Assembly (NCBI GenBank): GCA_933228675.1
Contig: OW121741.1
Span: 133,820,120 to 133,884,119, forward strand
Reading direction: 5' to 3'
Source: Stomorhina lunata
Taxonomy: Eukaryota; Arthropoda; Insecta; Diptera; Rhiniidae
DNA length: 64,000 bases
The notes beneath the pieces were generated by a model. It had not been told where the DNA came from, made no database searches, and was given only the letters and a program-made list of their open reading frames with translations. The position numbers and the translations under genes were made by a program. Every line of letters begins with the position of its first letter. The first letter of the stretch is position 1. Of the stretch, positions 11,159 through 22,855 are shown in pieces.

Positions 11159-13836
11159 ATCTACGATTAGCAATATGGAATGCCAACGGTCTTATGAATC
11201 ATATTAAAGAAATTGAAACTTTTATTAACTTAAATCATATAGATATTTTTCTCATATCTGAGACACATTTTACAAATAAAACTTATTGTAAGATAAATAA
11301 CTTTGATATCATTGCCTGTAATCACCCAGATAACAGAGCTCATGGAGGATCAGCTATATTGGTAAAATCCACTTTAAAATATTCAATTATTAATGATTAT
11401 CAAAAAAATTTTCTACAAGCCGCTGGTATACAAATTACTTGCAATAACAATAATATAAATATATATTCTGTATATTTTCCCCCCAGACATTGTATTAAAT
11501 ATAATGAGTATCAAGACTTTTTTGGAAAACTTGGAGCAAAATTTATCGTTGGTGGTGATTTTAATGCAAAGCATCCTTGGTGGGGCTCGAGGCTTGCAAA
11601 TCCAAAGGGGAAAGAACTATATAAAAACGTAACTAACAATAAATATTCCATTTTAACAACAGGTAGACCTACATATTGGCCAAGTGATCCAAGAAAAATT
11701 CCAGATTTAATGGATTTTGCAATTTACTCTGGCATTCCAAATAATCTTTTGGATATTATAGATTCAGACGATTTGAGTTCAGACCACTCTCCACTAATAA
11801 TAAATTATGACACGTGTTTGACCACAAATAAAAATTACAATGTCTTATCTCCACAAACTGATCTTAACAAATTTAAATGCTGGATAGAGCAAAATATTGA
11901 CCTAAAAATAAAACTAAAGGATCCTTTAGATATTGACAATACGGTTGAACATCTTACAAATCTGATCCATGAGGCTTCTTATCGTTCTACGCCACCAAAA
12001 ACTCACACAAATGGGCGTAACAGAGTAATTGTTTCAGCAGAAATCCGTAATCTAATAAGAAGAAAGAGGCAACTGAGAAAAATTTGGAAAACGGCAAGAA
12101 ATTCATTTAATAAATCTAATTTAAATAGAGCATCAAACGAACTAAAACATAAGCTTAGTGAATATAAAAATGAAAAGATAAATGACCACTTACGGAATAT
12201 AAATAGTTTTAAAACTTCTGATCACAAACTTTGGAATGCCACAAAATATTTAAAAAGACCAACCAAAAGAAATGTACCAATCAAAGATCAAAATGATGTC
12301 TGGTGCAAATCTGACCTACAAAAAGCTCAAGCTTTTCAAAAGTATTTAAAATCAACATTTGAACCCTTTTCGTTTAATGATGTTAATGATCAGAACAATA
12401 TTAATGAATTTTTAAATGTTTCATGTCAAATGGACCTGCCTATTAAACATATTACACCAAAAGAAGTTGAAAAAGAAATATCAATGTTAAATAATAAAAA
12501 AACTCCAGGTTACGATAAAATAGGTGCCAATGTCTTAAAAGCTTTACCAAGAAAGGCAATTCTCTTGCTAACATTTATATTCAATTCCTGCTTAAGACTC
12601 AGCCATTATCCTGAACAATGGAAATGTGCAGAGATAATAATGGTGCTAAAACCGAATAAACCTGAAAATTCGATTAGTTCTTATAGGCCAATTAGTCTGC
12701 TGTGCTCTTTTTCAAAAGTTTTTGAGAAGATCTTATTAAAACGATTTCAGCCAATTTTAGATAATAAAAATATAATACCAGAATATCAATTTGGTTTTCG
12801 TCATAAACACGGAACACCTGAACAATGTCATCGGATAATAAACGTAATCCAAACAGCCTTGGAGAGAAAACAGTATTGTTCCGCTGTATTTTTAGATGTC
12901 AAGCAAGCATTTGACAGAGTATGGCATCCAGGCCTACTTTTTAAATTAAAACATGTTGTTCCTACCCCATTTTATTTGCTTCTTAGGTCTTATTTAAGCA
13001 ATCGATTATTTTATGTAAAAATTAATAGCGAAAATTCAGATATCTGCGAGGTTAAAGCTGGAATACCACAAGGAAGTGTACTTGGCCCTGTTCTTTACAC
13101 TATTTACACATCAGATATGCCAATACAAGACGATGTCACAGTTGCCACATATGCAGATGATACAGCGTTAATAGCTAAAGACAATTGTCCAGTACAGGCT
13201 TCAAGATTGATTCAAAATAATTTGAACAGTATTTCAACTTGGCTGAAAAAGTGGAACATATGTGTTAATCCCGAAAAATCATCGCACATTACATTTGCTC
13301 TAAGAAAAGGCAATTGCCCTGCAATTTTTCTTCAAGGTGAACAAATACCTCACACGAATTCTGTTAAATATCTTGGCATGCATTTGGATAGAAGATTGAC
13401 CTGGAAGGACCACATAAAGGCTAAAAAGGAACAGCTAAATATAAAAACAAATAAAATGTATTGGCTCTTAGGAAGAAATTCTCAATTAAATATTGAAAAT
13501 AAAGTATTGCTTTATAAAGCTATCCTTAAACCCATATGGACATATGGTATACAATTATGGGGAACCGCAAGCAATTCGAACATTGAAATACTGCAGCGCT
13601 ATCAATCAAAGACCCTTAGGATGATAACTAATGCTCCTTGGTTCATGACTAATGACAATATACATAAAGATTTACGAATAGATAAAATAAGATACGAAAT
13701 AAGCAACTTCAGTACAAAATATATTGAAAGACTTAGCAATCATAGTAATGTTTTAGCCATTGCTCTATTGGATGAGAGTGAAGAAATTGTAAGACTGAAA
13801 AGACATCATGTCTTAGACTTGCCCTTTAGAAAGTAG
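11149..13836 (+). CDS. LINE 1 ORF2: endonuclease-reverse transcriptase
   Basis: This 895-residue protein would nick the target DNA and copy the element RNA by target-primed reverse transcription. The N-terminal APE-type endonuclease shows WNANG (Asn11), ISETH (Glu38), GGDFNAKHPWWGS (Asp137, Asn139) and SSDHSPL (Asp212, His213). The reverse transcriptase (about 450-740) shows the LKPNKPE and SYRPISLL blocks, FGFRHKHGTPEQ, FLDVKQAFDRVWH, GIPQGSVLGPVLY and YADDTAL (Tyr668-Asp671). A C-terminal thumb-like region with YLGMHLDRRLTWKDHI follows. There is no RNase H domain, as in Jockey relatives of about 900 residues. The ATG lies 10 nt inside the end of ORF1 in the -1 frame (ATGCAAATAA). All catalytic motifs are intact, so the protein may be functional. 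Confidence 0.93.
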   Translation: MQINLRLAIWNANGLMNHIKEIETFINLNHIDIFLISETHFTNKTYCKINNFDIIACNHPDNRAHGGSAILVKSTLKYSIINDYQKNFLQAAGIQITCNNNNINIYSVYFPPRHCIKYNEYQDFFGKLGAKFIVGGDFNAKHPWWGSRLANPKGKELYKNVTNNKYSILTTGRPTYWPSDPRKIPDLMDFAIYSGIPNNLLDIIDSDDLSSDHSPLIINYDTCLTTNKNYNVLSPQTDLNKFKCWIEQNIDLKIKLKDPLDIDNTVEHLTNLIHEASYRSTPPKTHTNGRNRVIVSAEIRNLIRRKRQLRKIWKTARNSFNKSNLNRASNELKHKLSEYKNEKINDHLRNINSFKTSDHKLWNATKYLKRPTKRNVPIKDQNDVWCKSDLQKAQAFQKYLKSTFEPFSFNDVNDQNNINEFLNVSCQMDLPIKHITPKEVEKEISMLNNKKTPGYDKIGANVLKALPRKAILLLTFIFNSCLRLSHYPEQWKCAEIIMVLKPNKPENSISSYRPISLLCSFSKVFEKILLKRFQPILDNKNIIPEYQFGFRHKHGTPEQCHRIINVIQTALERKQYCSAVFLDVKQAFDRVWHPGLLFKLKHVVPTPFYLLLRSYLSNRLFYVKINSENSDICEVKAGIPQGSVLGPVLYTIYTSDMPIQDDVTVATYADDTALIAKDNCPVQASRLIQNNLNSISTWLKKWNICVNPEKSSHITFALRKGNCPAIFLQGEQIPHTNSVKYLGMHLDRRLTWKDHIKAKKEQLNIKTNKMYWLLGRNSQLNIENKVLLYKAILKPIWTYGIQLWGTASNSNIEILQRYQSKTLRMITNAPWFMTNDNIHKDLRIDKIRYEISNFSTKYIERLSNHSNVLAIALLDESEEIVRLKRHHVLDLPFRK

Positions 13837-13915
13837 TTTTTATATATTTTATATATTATGTATTGTAAATATGTAAATAGTGTCATAAGTTAAAATTTAT
13901 ATATTTATGTTTCAA

Positions 13916-13933
13916 TCTCAATGGAGGTTGAGA
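13916..13933 (+). other. Small hairpin in LINE 1 3' UTR
   Basis: TCTCAA and TTGAGA can form a 6-bp stem with a TGGAGG loop, about 90 nt before the poly(A) tail. 3' UTR structures can be recognised by LINE reverse transcriptases, but the role here is inference. Confidence 0.4.
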
Positions 13934-13993
13934 CGAAAGTCATTTACTAGTTTATAATTAAATTTGCTTAATATTGTATACAAATAGATTGCA

Positions 13994-13999
13994 AATAAA
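13994..13999 (+). promoter_or_regulatory. LINE 1 polyadenylation signal AATAAA
   Basis: An exact AATAAA lies about 10-15 nt before the A run that ends the element, a normal spacing for RNA polymerase II transcript cleavage. Confidence 0.7.
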
Positions 14000-14024
14000 T
14001 ATATATACAAAAAAAAAAAAAAAA

Positions 14025-14035
14025 TTTTTTAATTT
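14025..14035 (+). repeat. Candidate 3' target-site duplication of LINE 1
   Basis: This is an exact 11-bp copy of 9794-9804 immediately after the poly(A) tail. It is low-complexity, so chance is not excluded. Confidence 0.5.
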
Positions 14036-14173
14036 CTTATAAAAATACGAAATTTTTAAAAAATTTCTATAAAAAAAATTTTTTTAAATAAAGATATGAA
14101 ATTAAAAAAAAATATATGAAGTTTTGAAAATTTCCTACAAAATAAGAATTTTTTGAAAAATTTCTTATAAAAA
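14036..14173 (+). repeat. 31-bp satellite (central-G), between LINE 1 and Helitron-like copy 2
   Basis: A few degenerate units of the GAAATTTTTGAAAAATTT type. They connect the array left of LINE 1 with the array right of the Helitron-like element. Confidence 0.75.
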
Positions 14174-14954
14174 CAAGTAAGAAAGCGCTATAGTCGGTCA
14201 AGCCCGACCATGCGATAATCTTCACTACTAAGGTCAAAGATGTTATTTTTCCTATATAAAGACAAATATTTGCTAAATTTTGCCATCATACAAACATTTT
14301 CTCAAAACTTATATATTTAACCTGTTTCCGTCATTTGGACTTATATGAGAGCTAGGGTCAAATGTGGACCGATTGTCTTGAAATTTGGCAAATAGATTAC
14401 AGTTGTTACACAAATTATGTATGCAAAAAATACACTCAAAATTTTCATTATCTTTAGATTTACGAGCGTTTTAGTGATTTTTTGTCTCATTTAGTGCGTT
14501 TTTAAAGAAAAGTTTGTATGGGAGCTATGGTCAAATGAGGATCGATTTCAACAAAATTTGGTACAGTCATTTAGGTTTTTATAAGCAGTATTTGTTTTTA
14601 ATTTCATGAAAAAATATTTATATTTGTGGCCAATATATCAATTCCGGGAAGTGGGAGGTACCAGAAATAATTTACCGATTTTGACCAATTTCAATAGCCA
14701 TGGTCCCATTATCAAAAAAATTCATCAAATTATCTTTAGAATTGCGATCTGTAGTTTGATTACAAGGTTTACATAGGGGTCGAGCCAACCAGCCAGACGG
14801 ACGGACGGACGGACGGACATCGCTAAATCGACTCAGAAAGTGATTCTAAGCCTATTGGTATACTAAAAGGTGGGTCTAAGAAAAATATTTCTATGCGTTA
14901 CATACATCAGCACAAACTTATAATACCCTTTCCACCTATGGTGGTGAAGGGTAT
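14174..14954 (+). mobile_element. Helitron/Helentron-like non-autonomous element, copy 2
   Basis: This copy of about 781 bp is homologous to 1447-2254, with the same start (CAAGTAAGAAAGCGCTATAG), 5' hairpin (GTCGG 14193-14197 with CCGAC 14204-14208), internal GACCGATT repeats and 3' terminal hairpin. The GACG microsatellite is longer (from about 14795: five repeats versus two to three in copy 1). Left flank CTTATAAAAA and right flank ATAAGAAATTTTT together rebuild one ordinary 31-bp satellite unit, so the insertion made no target duplication or at most 1-2 A residues. It is non-coding and would need a helper Rep/helicase supplied from elsewhere. Confidence 0.75.
14923..14954 (+). other. 3' terminal hairpin of Helitron-like copy 2
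   Basis: The stem-loop is identical to that at 2222-2253 (ATACCC...GGGTAT arms, TAT loop). Its presence at the very end of both copies fixes the 3' boundary. Confidence 0.75.
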
Positions 14955-17300
14955 AATAAGAAATTTTTGAACAATTTCCTATGAAATAATAAATTTTTGA
15001 AAATTTGTTTATAAAAAAAAAGATTTTTTTAAATTCTCTATAAAATTAAGAATTTATTGAAAACTGTAAGATTAAGAAATTGTTGAAAAATTTCCTATTT
15101 AAATATGAAATTTTTGACAAATTTCATATAAAAAAAGAAAATTAAAAAAAAAATTCCTATACAAATAGGAAATTTTTGAAAAATTTCCTTTAAAATAGGA
15201 AATTTAAATAGGAAATTTTTGAAAATTTTCCTTTGAAAATAGTAAATTTTTGAAAATATACTATAAAATAGTAAATTTTTTAAAAACTTCTTATAAAAAT
15301 TGTAAATTTTTGAAAAATTTCTTTTAAAAATAGAAAATTTTTGAAAAATTTCCTTTAAAAATAAGAAATTTTTGAAACATTTCCTATAAAAATAAGAAAA
15401 TTTTGAAAAATTCTCTATAAATATCAGAACTTTTTAAAAAATTTAATATAAAAATAAAAAATTTTTGAGAAATTTCCCATCAAAATAACAAAGTATTGAA
15501 AAATTTCCTATAAAATTAAGAAATTTTTGAAAAATTTCCTATAAAAATAAGAATTTTTTGAAAAATTTCCTATTAAAATAAGAAATTTCCCAAAAATTTT
15601 CTTTAAAATTAGAAATTTTCTAAAAATTATCCACAAAAGATAAGACATTTTTTTAAATTTCCTAAAAGAATATGAAATTTTTATAAAAATGAGAAATTTT
15701 TAAAAAATTCCTAGAAAAATAAGGAATTTTTGAAAAATTTCCTTTAAAAATAAGAAATTTTTGAAAATGTTCCTATTGAAATATTAAAGTTTTGAAAAAA
15801 TTGAAAAAATTCCCATAAAAATAAGAAATTTTTCAAAAATTTTCTATAAAAATATAAAATTTTTAAAAAATCTCCTATAATTTTTGCAAATTGTTCTAGA
15901 AAAATTAGATTTTTTTTAATTTTTTTTAGAAAAGTAAGAATTTTTTAAAAAATTTGTTATTAAATAAGAATTTTTTGAAAAATTTGTTATTAAATAAGAA
16001 TTTTTTCAAAAATTTTCTAGCAAAATGGTATATTTTTGAAAAATTTCCTATAAAATGAGAAATTTTTAAAAAAATTACTAGAAAAATATAAAATTTTTGA
16101 AAAATTTCCTATAAAAATTAAAAATTTTTGAGAAATTTCATATGAAAATGAGAATTGTTTAACAAATTTTCTATAAAGCTAAGAAATTTTTGAAAAATTT
16201 AATATAAAAATAGGAAATTTTTTTAAATTTCCTTCAAAAATAAGAAATTTTTTAAAAATTTCTTTTAAATATAGGAAACTTTACAAAAATTTCCTATAAA
16301 AATAGGAATTTTTTGAAAATTTCCTGTAGAAATAGGAAATTTTTGAAAAATTTTCTTTCAAGAAATTTAAAAAAAAAAATATAACATCAAAAATTGTTTA
16401 AAAATTTTGCTAAAAATAAGAAAATTTTGAAAATTTTCTTAAAAAATTCCTAAAAAAATAAGAAATTTTTGAAAAAATGTTCTATAAAAATATGAAATTA
16501 TTGCAATATTTCCATAAGAATAAGAAACTTTTCAAAAATTTCCAATAACAACAAGAAAGTTTTGAAATAATCTTATAAAAATAAGAAAATTTTGGAATTT
16601 TTCCTAAAAAAAAAAATAAATTTTTGAAAAATTTGCTATAAAAATAGGAGTTTTTTTACTTTTACTAAATAAGAAACTTTTGAAAAATTTTCTATAAAAA
16701 TAAGAAATTTTTTAAGTTTCCTATAAAGATATGAAAATTTTGAAAAATTTTCTGTAATAACAAGAAGTTTTTGAAAAATTTCCTATTAAAATAAGATGTT
16801 TTAGAAAATTTTCCTGTAGAAATTTTTTTTTTACAAAATTTCCAGTAAAAATAATAAACTTTTTTTTATAGAAATAAGCAATTTTTGAAGAATTTGCTTA
16901 ATAATAAGTGAATGTTTTGTAAGATTTCCCATAAAAATGAAAAAATGTTAAAAAAAATTCCCTATACAAATAAAAATTTTTTTAAAAATTTTTAAAAATT
17001 ACCTATAAAATTAAGAAATTTTTGAAAAAGTTTCTTTCAAATTAAGAAATTTAAAAACTCAAATAAAAATAAGGAATTTTTGAAGAATTTTTATAAAAAT
17101 AGTTTTAAGTTTTTAAAAAATTTCTTATAAAAATAAGAAATTTTTGAAAAAAATTCTCTAAAAAAAGTTATTTTTGAAAAATTTTCTAAAAAAATAACAA
17201 TTTAAAAAAAATGCCTATAAATATACACATTTTTTAAAAGTTTTCTTTAAAATTAAGAAATTTTTGAAAAATTTTCTTATAAACAATTAAAAATTTTGTT
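14955..17300 (+). repeat. 31-bp satellite array (central-G), diverged
   Basis: About 75 units of AAGAAATTTTTGAAAAATTT plus CCTATAAAAAT with many substitutions and small indels. It is more degenerate than the arrays at 30-32, 41 and 46-47 kb, so it is probably older or no longer homogenised. Confidence 0.88.
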
Positions 17301-19224
17301 GGAACTTATTGATAGTGAAGTATTTTATATTTCTGCTACAAAAAATAGAATTAGCAAATATGTTTCTTAATAGTTCTCTTAACGCATTCTAAACATTTAT
17401 GTTTGAATATGAGTTTTGTAGTTAAAGTTCCAAATTACTTAAAATCACTCCGAGATGAGCACGTACAGATTCCCTCAAATACATAAACAGAAACTTTCAT
17501 ATTGTGTCGAAAACATAAACACTCAATAACCAGCATATGGTTGCTTTATTACAACTTTAAACAGTTTGGTTTGAAATAATAGGTACACGTAGTAAAAGTT
17601 AGAAGTAGAGGAGTTAATGTTCCAAAAGTATATGTAGGTTTTTCAATTGCTTAAGTATTTGGTTATGTGATACTTATCAAAAAATAAATATTTATTTAAA
17701 TTAAAGCTTAAGAGTTTTAAATAAATTGATTCTTAAATGAGAATTTTATTTAATTTCAAAACTTTTAAAGTGTTACTTGTTAATAGGAAATTGGAAAAGT
17801 AGAAAAGTGTAAAGACTTTTAAAATTAATGTTAAGTAAAAAGTGTGTATGTGAGTATACACATAAACAGGAAGTCTTAATGTGTGTATTAGGGTTGTCCT
17901 TATAGTATTCGTTTTTTCTCATAACAATGTTTCATAATAATATATTTCTCCAAAAGCTTTTAAAATTTCATTAAATTGAATTTAAAAATATTTACTACCT
18001 TTTTCTTAATTTTGGTATTATAAACTGACTCCACCCTAATCTATTCAGGTATTCAAAGTTTAAACATAAAATTGTATCGTAAATGAAATAAAATAAATAA
18101 AACTACAAAATAGTTTCCAACACGAATATCAACCGCACTTTAGCTTTAATGGCTTTGATTAAGATTTTGGTAAAAATCTCTAGAAATTTTATTCTCAATC
18201 TTAAAAACAGTTTCCATGTCGAATATCATTAAAAAGCACCGCAATCGCAGTTTTTATAGTTTTGCCACAAAACTCAAATGTTAACTACTTTAAATGCAAA
18301 TTTGCAAAATAAGCAAATGTAACGAGCAACAATAAGTACTTTTAGAGAACTTTAATGAAGCCACAAACAAAAGCTCCAAAAGGTACCAACAAATAATTTT
18401 CAAGTTTTCTAGGAGAAATGCAAGAAAACGTAACGACGATGGCAGGAAAACTTAGTAAGAAATTCTAGTTTTTCTTTACATATCCCTACACCTTTAAGAA
18501 TAATCCTTTTTAATATTTCCTTATTTCTTATTTTTTACTCTAGAACATAAAAGTTTTTAGACTCATACATATACAAAGAAAATCTTGTTTGACCATGTCC
18601 TTCTGCCTTCCTCGATTTATTCACATTTAACCATATAAACCTGAAATAAAGTCGGTAGTTTTAGCTGTAGTTGAGCATTTATCGTGATTTATTGGTCCAT
18701 TTCATTCCAAAAACATTCACACAAGCAAAAGCCCACAAAAGGACAATATAATGGAATGTTTTTCTTTATTTTCTCAATATAAACGAATTTATTTTCTTGC
18801 GATTATTTTCTATCATATATTTTCTCTCTATTGCCCCAGACGTTGTTTGGCCCCCCCTTTGGTTTCTGGTTTAGGTTAAGGCGAGTGTGTGTGTATTTGT
18901 GGAAAGAAATTGACTTTCATTTAGTTTTGTTTCGTTTTTTTTTAGAAATAACTTTTCAAGGAATTTTTGTCTACAATACACAGTGAAACAATTTAATATT
19001 GATACAATATTGTGGCAGTTAAATTGCATTATGGTTACAATTCATCACTTGAGAAAAAAGAAGAATAGAAAAAAGTGGTTGGAACTACAGAGACGAGATT
19101 GCTTTAGCTTTAATAAATTATTTGAATATGTGGCTCCATACGAAATAACTAATATTTATATAATAAAATAATATTTTAGTAGTCAATTACTTTTGTTGAC
19201 TACCCAAATTTAGCTAATGCAGAA
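17301..19224. other. Non-repetitive spacer, no gene supported
   Basis: AT-rich spacer between central-G and central-C arrays. A slightly GC-richer patch lies near 18830-18900 with a C run and a short GT run. Open frames are under 65 codons. No exon or RNA gene can be supported. Confidence 0.55.
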
Positions 19225-21785
19225 AATTCAATAAAATAGAAATTTTCTCAAAAATTCTTTATTTTATTTGAAAATTTCAATTTCTTTTTTGTATACAAAT
19301 CTTGCAAACAATTTTTATCTTTCCATAGGAAATTTTTCAAAAATTTCTTTTTTTTATAGGAAATTTTTCAAAAATTTCTTATTTTTATAGGAAATTTTTC
19401 AAAAATTTCCTATTTTTATAGGAAATTTTTCAACAATTTCCTATTTTTATAGAAAATTTTTCAACAATTTCCTATTTTTATAGGAAATTTTTCAACAATT
19501 TCCTATTTTTATAGGAAATTTTTCAAAAATTTCTTATTTTTATAGGAAATTTTTCAAAAATTTCTTATTTTTATAGGAAATTTTTCACAAATTTCTTATT
19601 TTTATAGGAAATTTTTCAAAATTTTCTTATTTTTATAGGAAATTTTTCAAAAATTTCTTATTTTTATAGGAAATTTTTCAAAAATTTCTTATTTTTATAG
19701 AAAATTTTTCAAAAATTTCTTATTTTTATAGGAAATTTTTCAAAAATTTGTTATTCTTATGGCAAATTTTTCTTATTTTTATAGGAAATTTTTTTAAAAA
19801 TTTGCTACTTTTATAGGAAGTTTTTCAAAAATTTCTTATTTTGATAGGAAATTTTTTAAAAAATTCTTCTTTTTATAGGAAATTTTTCAAAAATTTCTTA
19901 TTTTTGTAGGAAATTTTTCAAAAATTTCTTAGTTTTATAGGAAATTTTTCAAAAATTTCTTATTTGGATAGGAAATTTTTCAAAAATTTCTTATTTTTAT
20001 AGGAAATTTTTTAAAAATTTCTTATTTTTATAGGAAATTTTTCAAAAATTCTTTTTTTATAGAAAACTTTTCAAAAATTTCTTATTTTTGTGGCAAATTT
20101 TTCTTATTTTTATGGGAAATTTTTTTCAAAAATTTGCTATTTTTATAGAAAAATTTTCAAAAATTTGCTATTTTTATAAAAAATTTTTCAAAAAATTATT
20201 TTTTTCTAGAAAATTTTTCAAAAACTTCTAATTTTTATGGAAAATTTTTTTTTAATTTCTTATTTTTATAAGGAAATTTTAAAAAATTTCCAATTTTTCT
20301 TCTTTTTTTAGAAAAATTTTCAAAAATTTATTATTTTTTGGAAATTTTACAAAAATTTCTTATTTTTATTGGAAATTTAAAAAAAAATTTCATAGGAAAT
20401 TTTTCAAAAAATTCATATTTTTGTAAAATATTTTGCAAAAATTTCTTGTTTTACAGGAAATTTTTCAAAAATGTTCACGTTTTTATTTTTTTATTTTTTG
20501 AAAAAATTTCTATTTTTATAGAAAATTTTTTATTTTTACATGAGAACATTTGTTTTAAATTTTTGATTGTTATAGCGAATTTTTTAAGAAATTTAAAAAT
20601 TTGTTATTTTTATAGGAAAATTTTCAAACATTTCTATTTGTATATCAAATATTTAAAATTTTACTTATTTCTATAGAAAATTTTCAAAAAATTTTCATTT
20701 TTTTAGGACATTTTTTTAATGTTTCTTATTTTTATAGGAAATTTTTCAAAAATTTCTCATTTTTATAGCAAATTTTTGAAAAGTTAATTATTTTTAGAGG
20801 AACATTTTCAAGAATTTCTTATTTTAATAGGAAATTTTTCAAAATTTCTTATTTTAATAGGATTGTTTTTTATTTTTATAGAAATTTTTTAACAAATTTC
20901 CTTTTATAGGAATTTTTAGAAAAATTTTGTATTTTTTTATTGAAAAATTTTTTATAGGAAATTTTTCCAGAATTTTAAGTTTTATAGGAAATTTTTGAAA
21001 AATTTCTTATTTTAATAGAAAATTTTTCAACAATTTTTTTTCAAAAAAATTTTTTTTTTTATGGAAAATTTTTCAAAAATGTTCTTTTTTTTAGGAATTA
21101 TTTTAAAAATTTTCTACTTTTATAGAAAATTTTTCAAAAATTTTCTATTTTTGTAGGAAATTTATCAGAAATTTTTGTAAGAAATTTTTCAAAAATTTTT
21201 GTAGGAAATTTTTTAAAAAATTTTTAGAGGAAATTTTTCAAAATTTTCTATTTTTATAGGAAATTTTTCAAAAATTTTCTTTTTTTATAGAGAATTTTTT
21301 ATTTTTATAGGAAATTTTTCAAAAATTTTCTATTTTTATAGGAAATTTTTCAAAAACTTTTTATTTGTAGAGGATATTTTTCAAAAATTTTCTATTTTTA
21401 TAGGAAATTTTTCAAAAATTTTCTATTTTTATAGAAAATTTTTAAAAAAATTTGTATTTTTATAATAAATTTTTCAAAAATTTTTTATTTTTGTAGGAAA
21501 TTTTTCAAAAATTTTCTATTTTTATAAGAAATTTTTCAAAAAATTTTCGATTTTTATAGGAAATCTTTCAAAAATATCTTATTTTTAAAGGTAATTTTTC
21601 AAAAATTTCAAATTTTTATAGAAAAATTGAAAAAAACTTCTTTTTGATATAGGAAATTTTTCAAAAAAAGTTTATTTTTATAGAAATTTTTTAAAAAAAT
21701 TCTTATTTTTAAAGAAAATTTTTCAAAAATTTGTTATTTTTATAGATTTCAAAAAAAAAATGTATAAGAAATTTCTTTAAAATTT
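19225..21785 (-). repeat. 31-bp satellite array (central-C orientation)
   Basis: About 80 units of GGAAATTTTTCAAAAATTTC plus TTATTTTTATA. The left third (about 19325-20050) is the most regular, including several TCAACAATTTCC variants in a row (19430-19510). The right two thirds are progressively diverged. An open frame at 20338-20676 is a repeat artefact. Confidence 0.92.
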
Positions 21786-22855
21786 TGGTATATTTATTAA
21801 ATATTCGAAAAAAGATTATTTTACAATTCAATACTTAAACATTTTCCTTGTATTGTTTTAATAGAAATAGCAGCAAAACTATTTTATAGTTTCTGACATA
21901 ACAAATTAATTTTAATTAACTTAAAGCTCTTAACTCAAACTTTTAGCTAAAAAGGAATGCAAAAGATGTACGAATTGTATTAAGGAAGAAGTTGGCATTT
22001 AAAATATTTAAAATTTCTAGGAGAAATTAAATTATTAGTTTTCTTGATTTACTTATGCATATTCCTCTCCACTCCTTTCCATGATGATGAAGTAGCTCCA
22101 AAATATTTGCAATTTTATTAGTTACTCAAGATTGAATGCATTTCTATTATTTAGCATTTCATTTAAATTTATTCAAATTTATTTAAGTCAAAATATTGCA
22201 AAATGCAAAACTAAACAAAATCAGTAAAATAATTTTAAGTAAAGGATTTTAAGGCTTAAAATAATATCATATGGTCATTCAAAAAGTTAGTTTTTGTTTA
22301 TTATCTCTCATTTGCTAAGAAATTTTTCAGTTAATTTGATGTCCAATTTGTAACACTGCAGTTAATTTTGCTTCAAAGACTCTAATTTATTGGTATGAAA
22401 TTATGACAAATCATATAAATATTTTAGAAATTACTAAATTAATTATAAATAATTCTTATCATTTTTGTATTTTCTATTGAATGAATTTCATTTTATATAA
22501 GAGGCAAAACTTCAAGGATTTTAAGGAGACACATTAATCTTTTTAAATTATCATATACTTTAATAAACCTAATTTATGACCATTTAAGTTAATACTTATA
22601 AATCATTTTAGAAATACAAGAAATATCCGAAAATTATTAATAATCATGAGCTGCTGTATGTGTATATGTGTGTGTGTATAGGAATCAGGTCAACACAAAC
22701 ACCATCATAGGCATATACAGAACGAAATAATCTCAAACCAAACAATTATTTGTGATTTTGCATTTTAAGAATACAGAAATATTTTATAAAATATTACGAC
22801 TAATAAATTTGAAAACATTAAATTAAATTCTCGGGAATTGCACTAAATTTTATGA
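21786..22855. other. Non-repetitive spacer, no gene supported
   Basis: This spacer of about 1.07 kb lies between two 31-bp arrays of opposite orientation. It contains a short GT-rich microsatellite at about 22658-22680. No open frame of note and no recognisable gene. Confidence 0.55.

Larger units (their letters stand above)
9805..14024 (+). mobile_element. Jockey-type non-LTR retrotransposon (LINE 1), apparently complete
   Basis: The element has a 5' UTR of about 200 bp (9805-10003), two uninterrupted ORFs, a 3' UTR of about 185 bp and a poly(A) tail of about 16 nt (about 14009-14024). Overlapping Gag-like and EN-RT ORFs without RNase H, plus a poly(A) tail, are typical of the Jockey clade. 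It is inserted in a central-G 31-bp array in the same orientation on both sides. Absence of stops or frameshifts suggests a recent insertion. The 5' end is inferred from a low-complexity 11-bp duplication and could be off by some bases. Confidence 0.85.
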
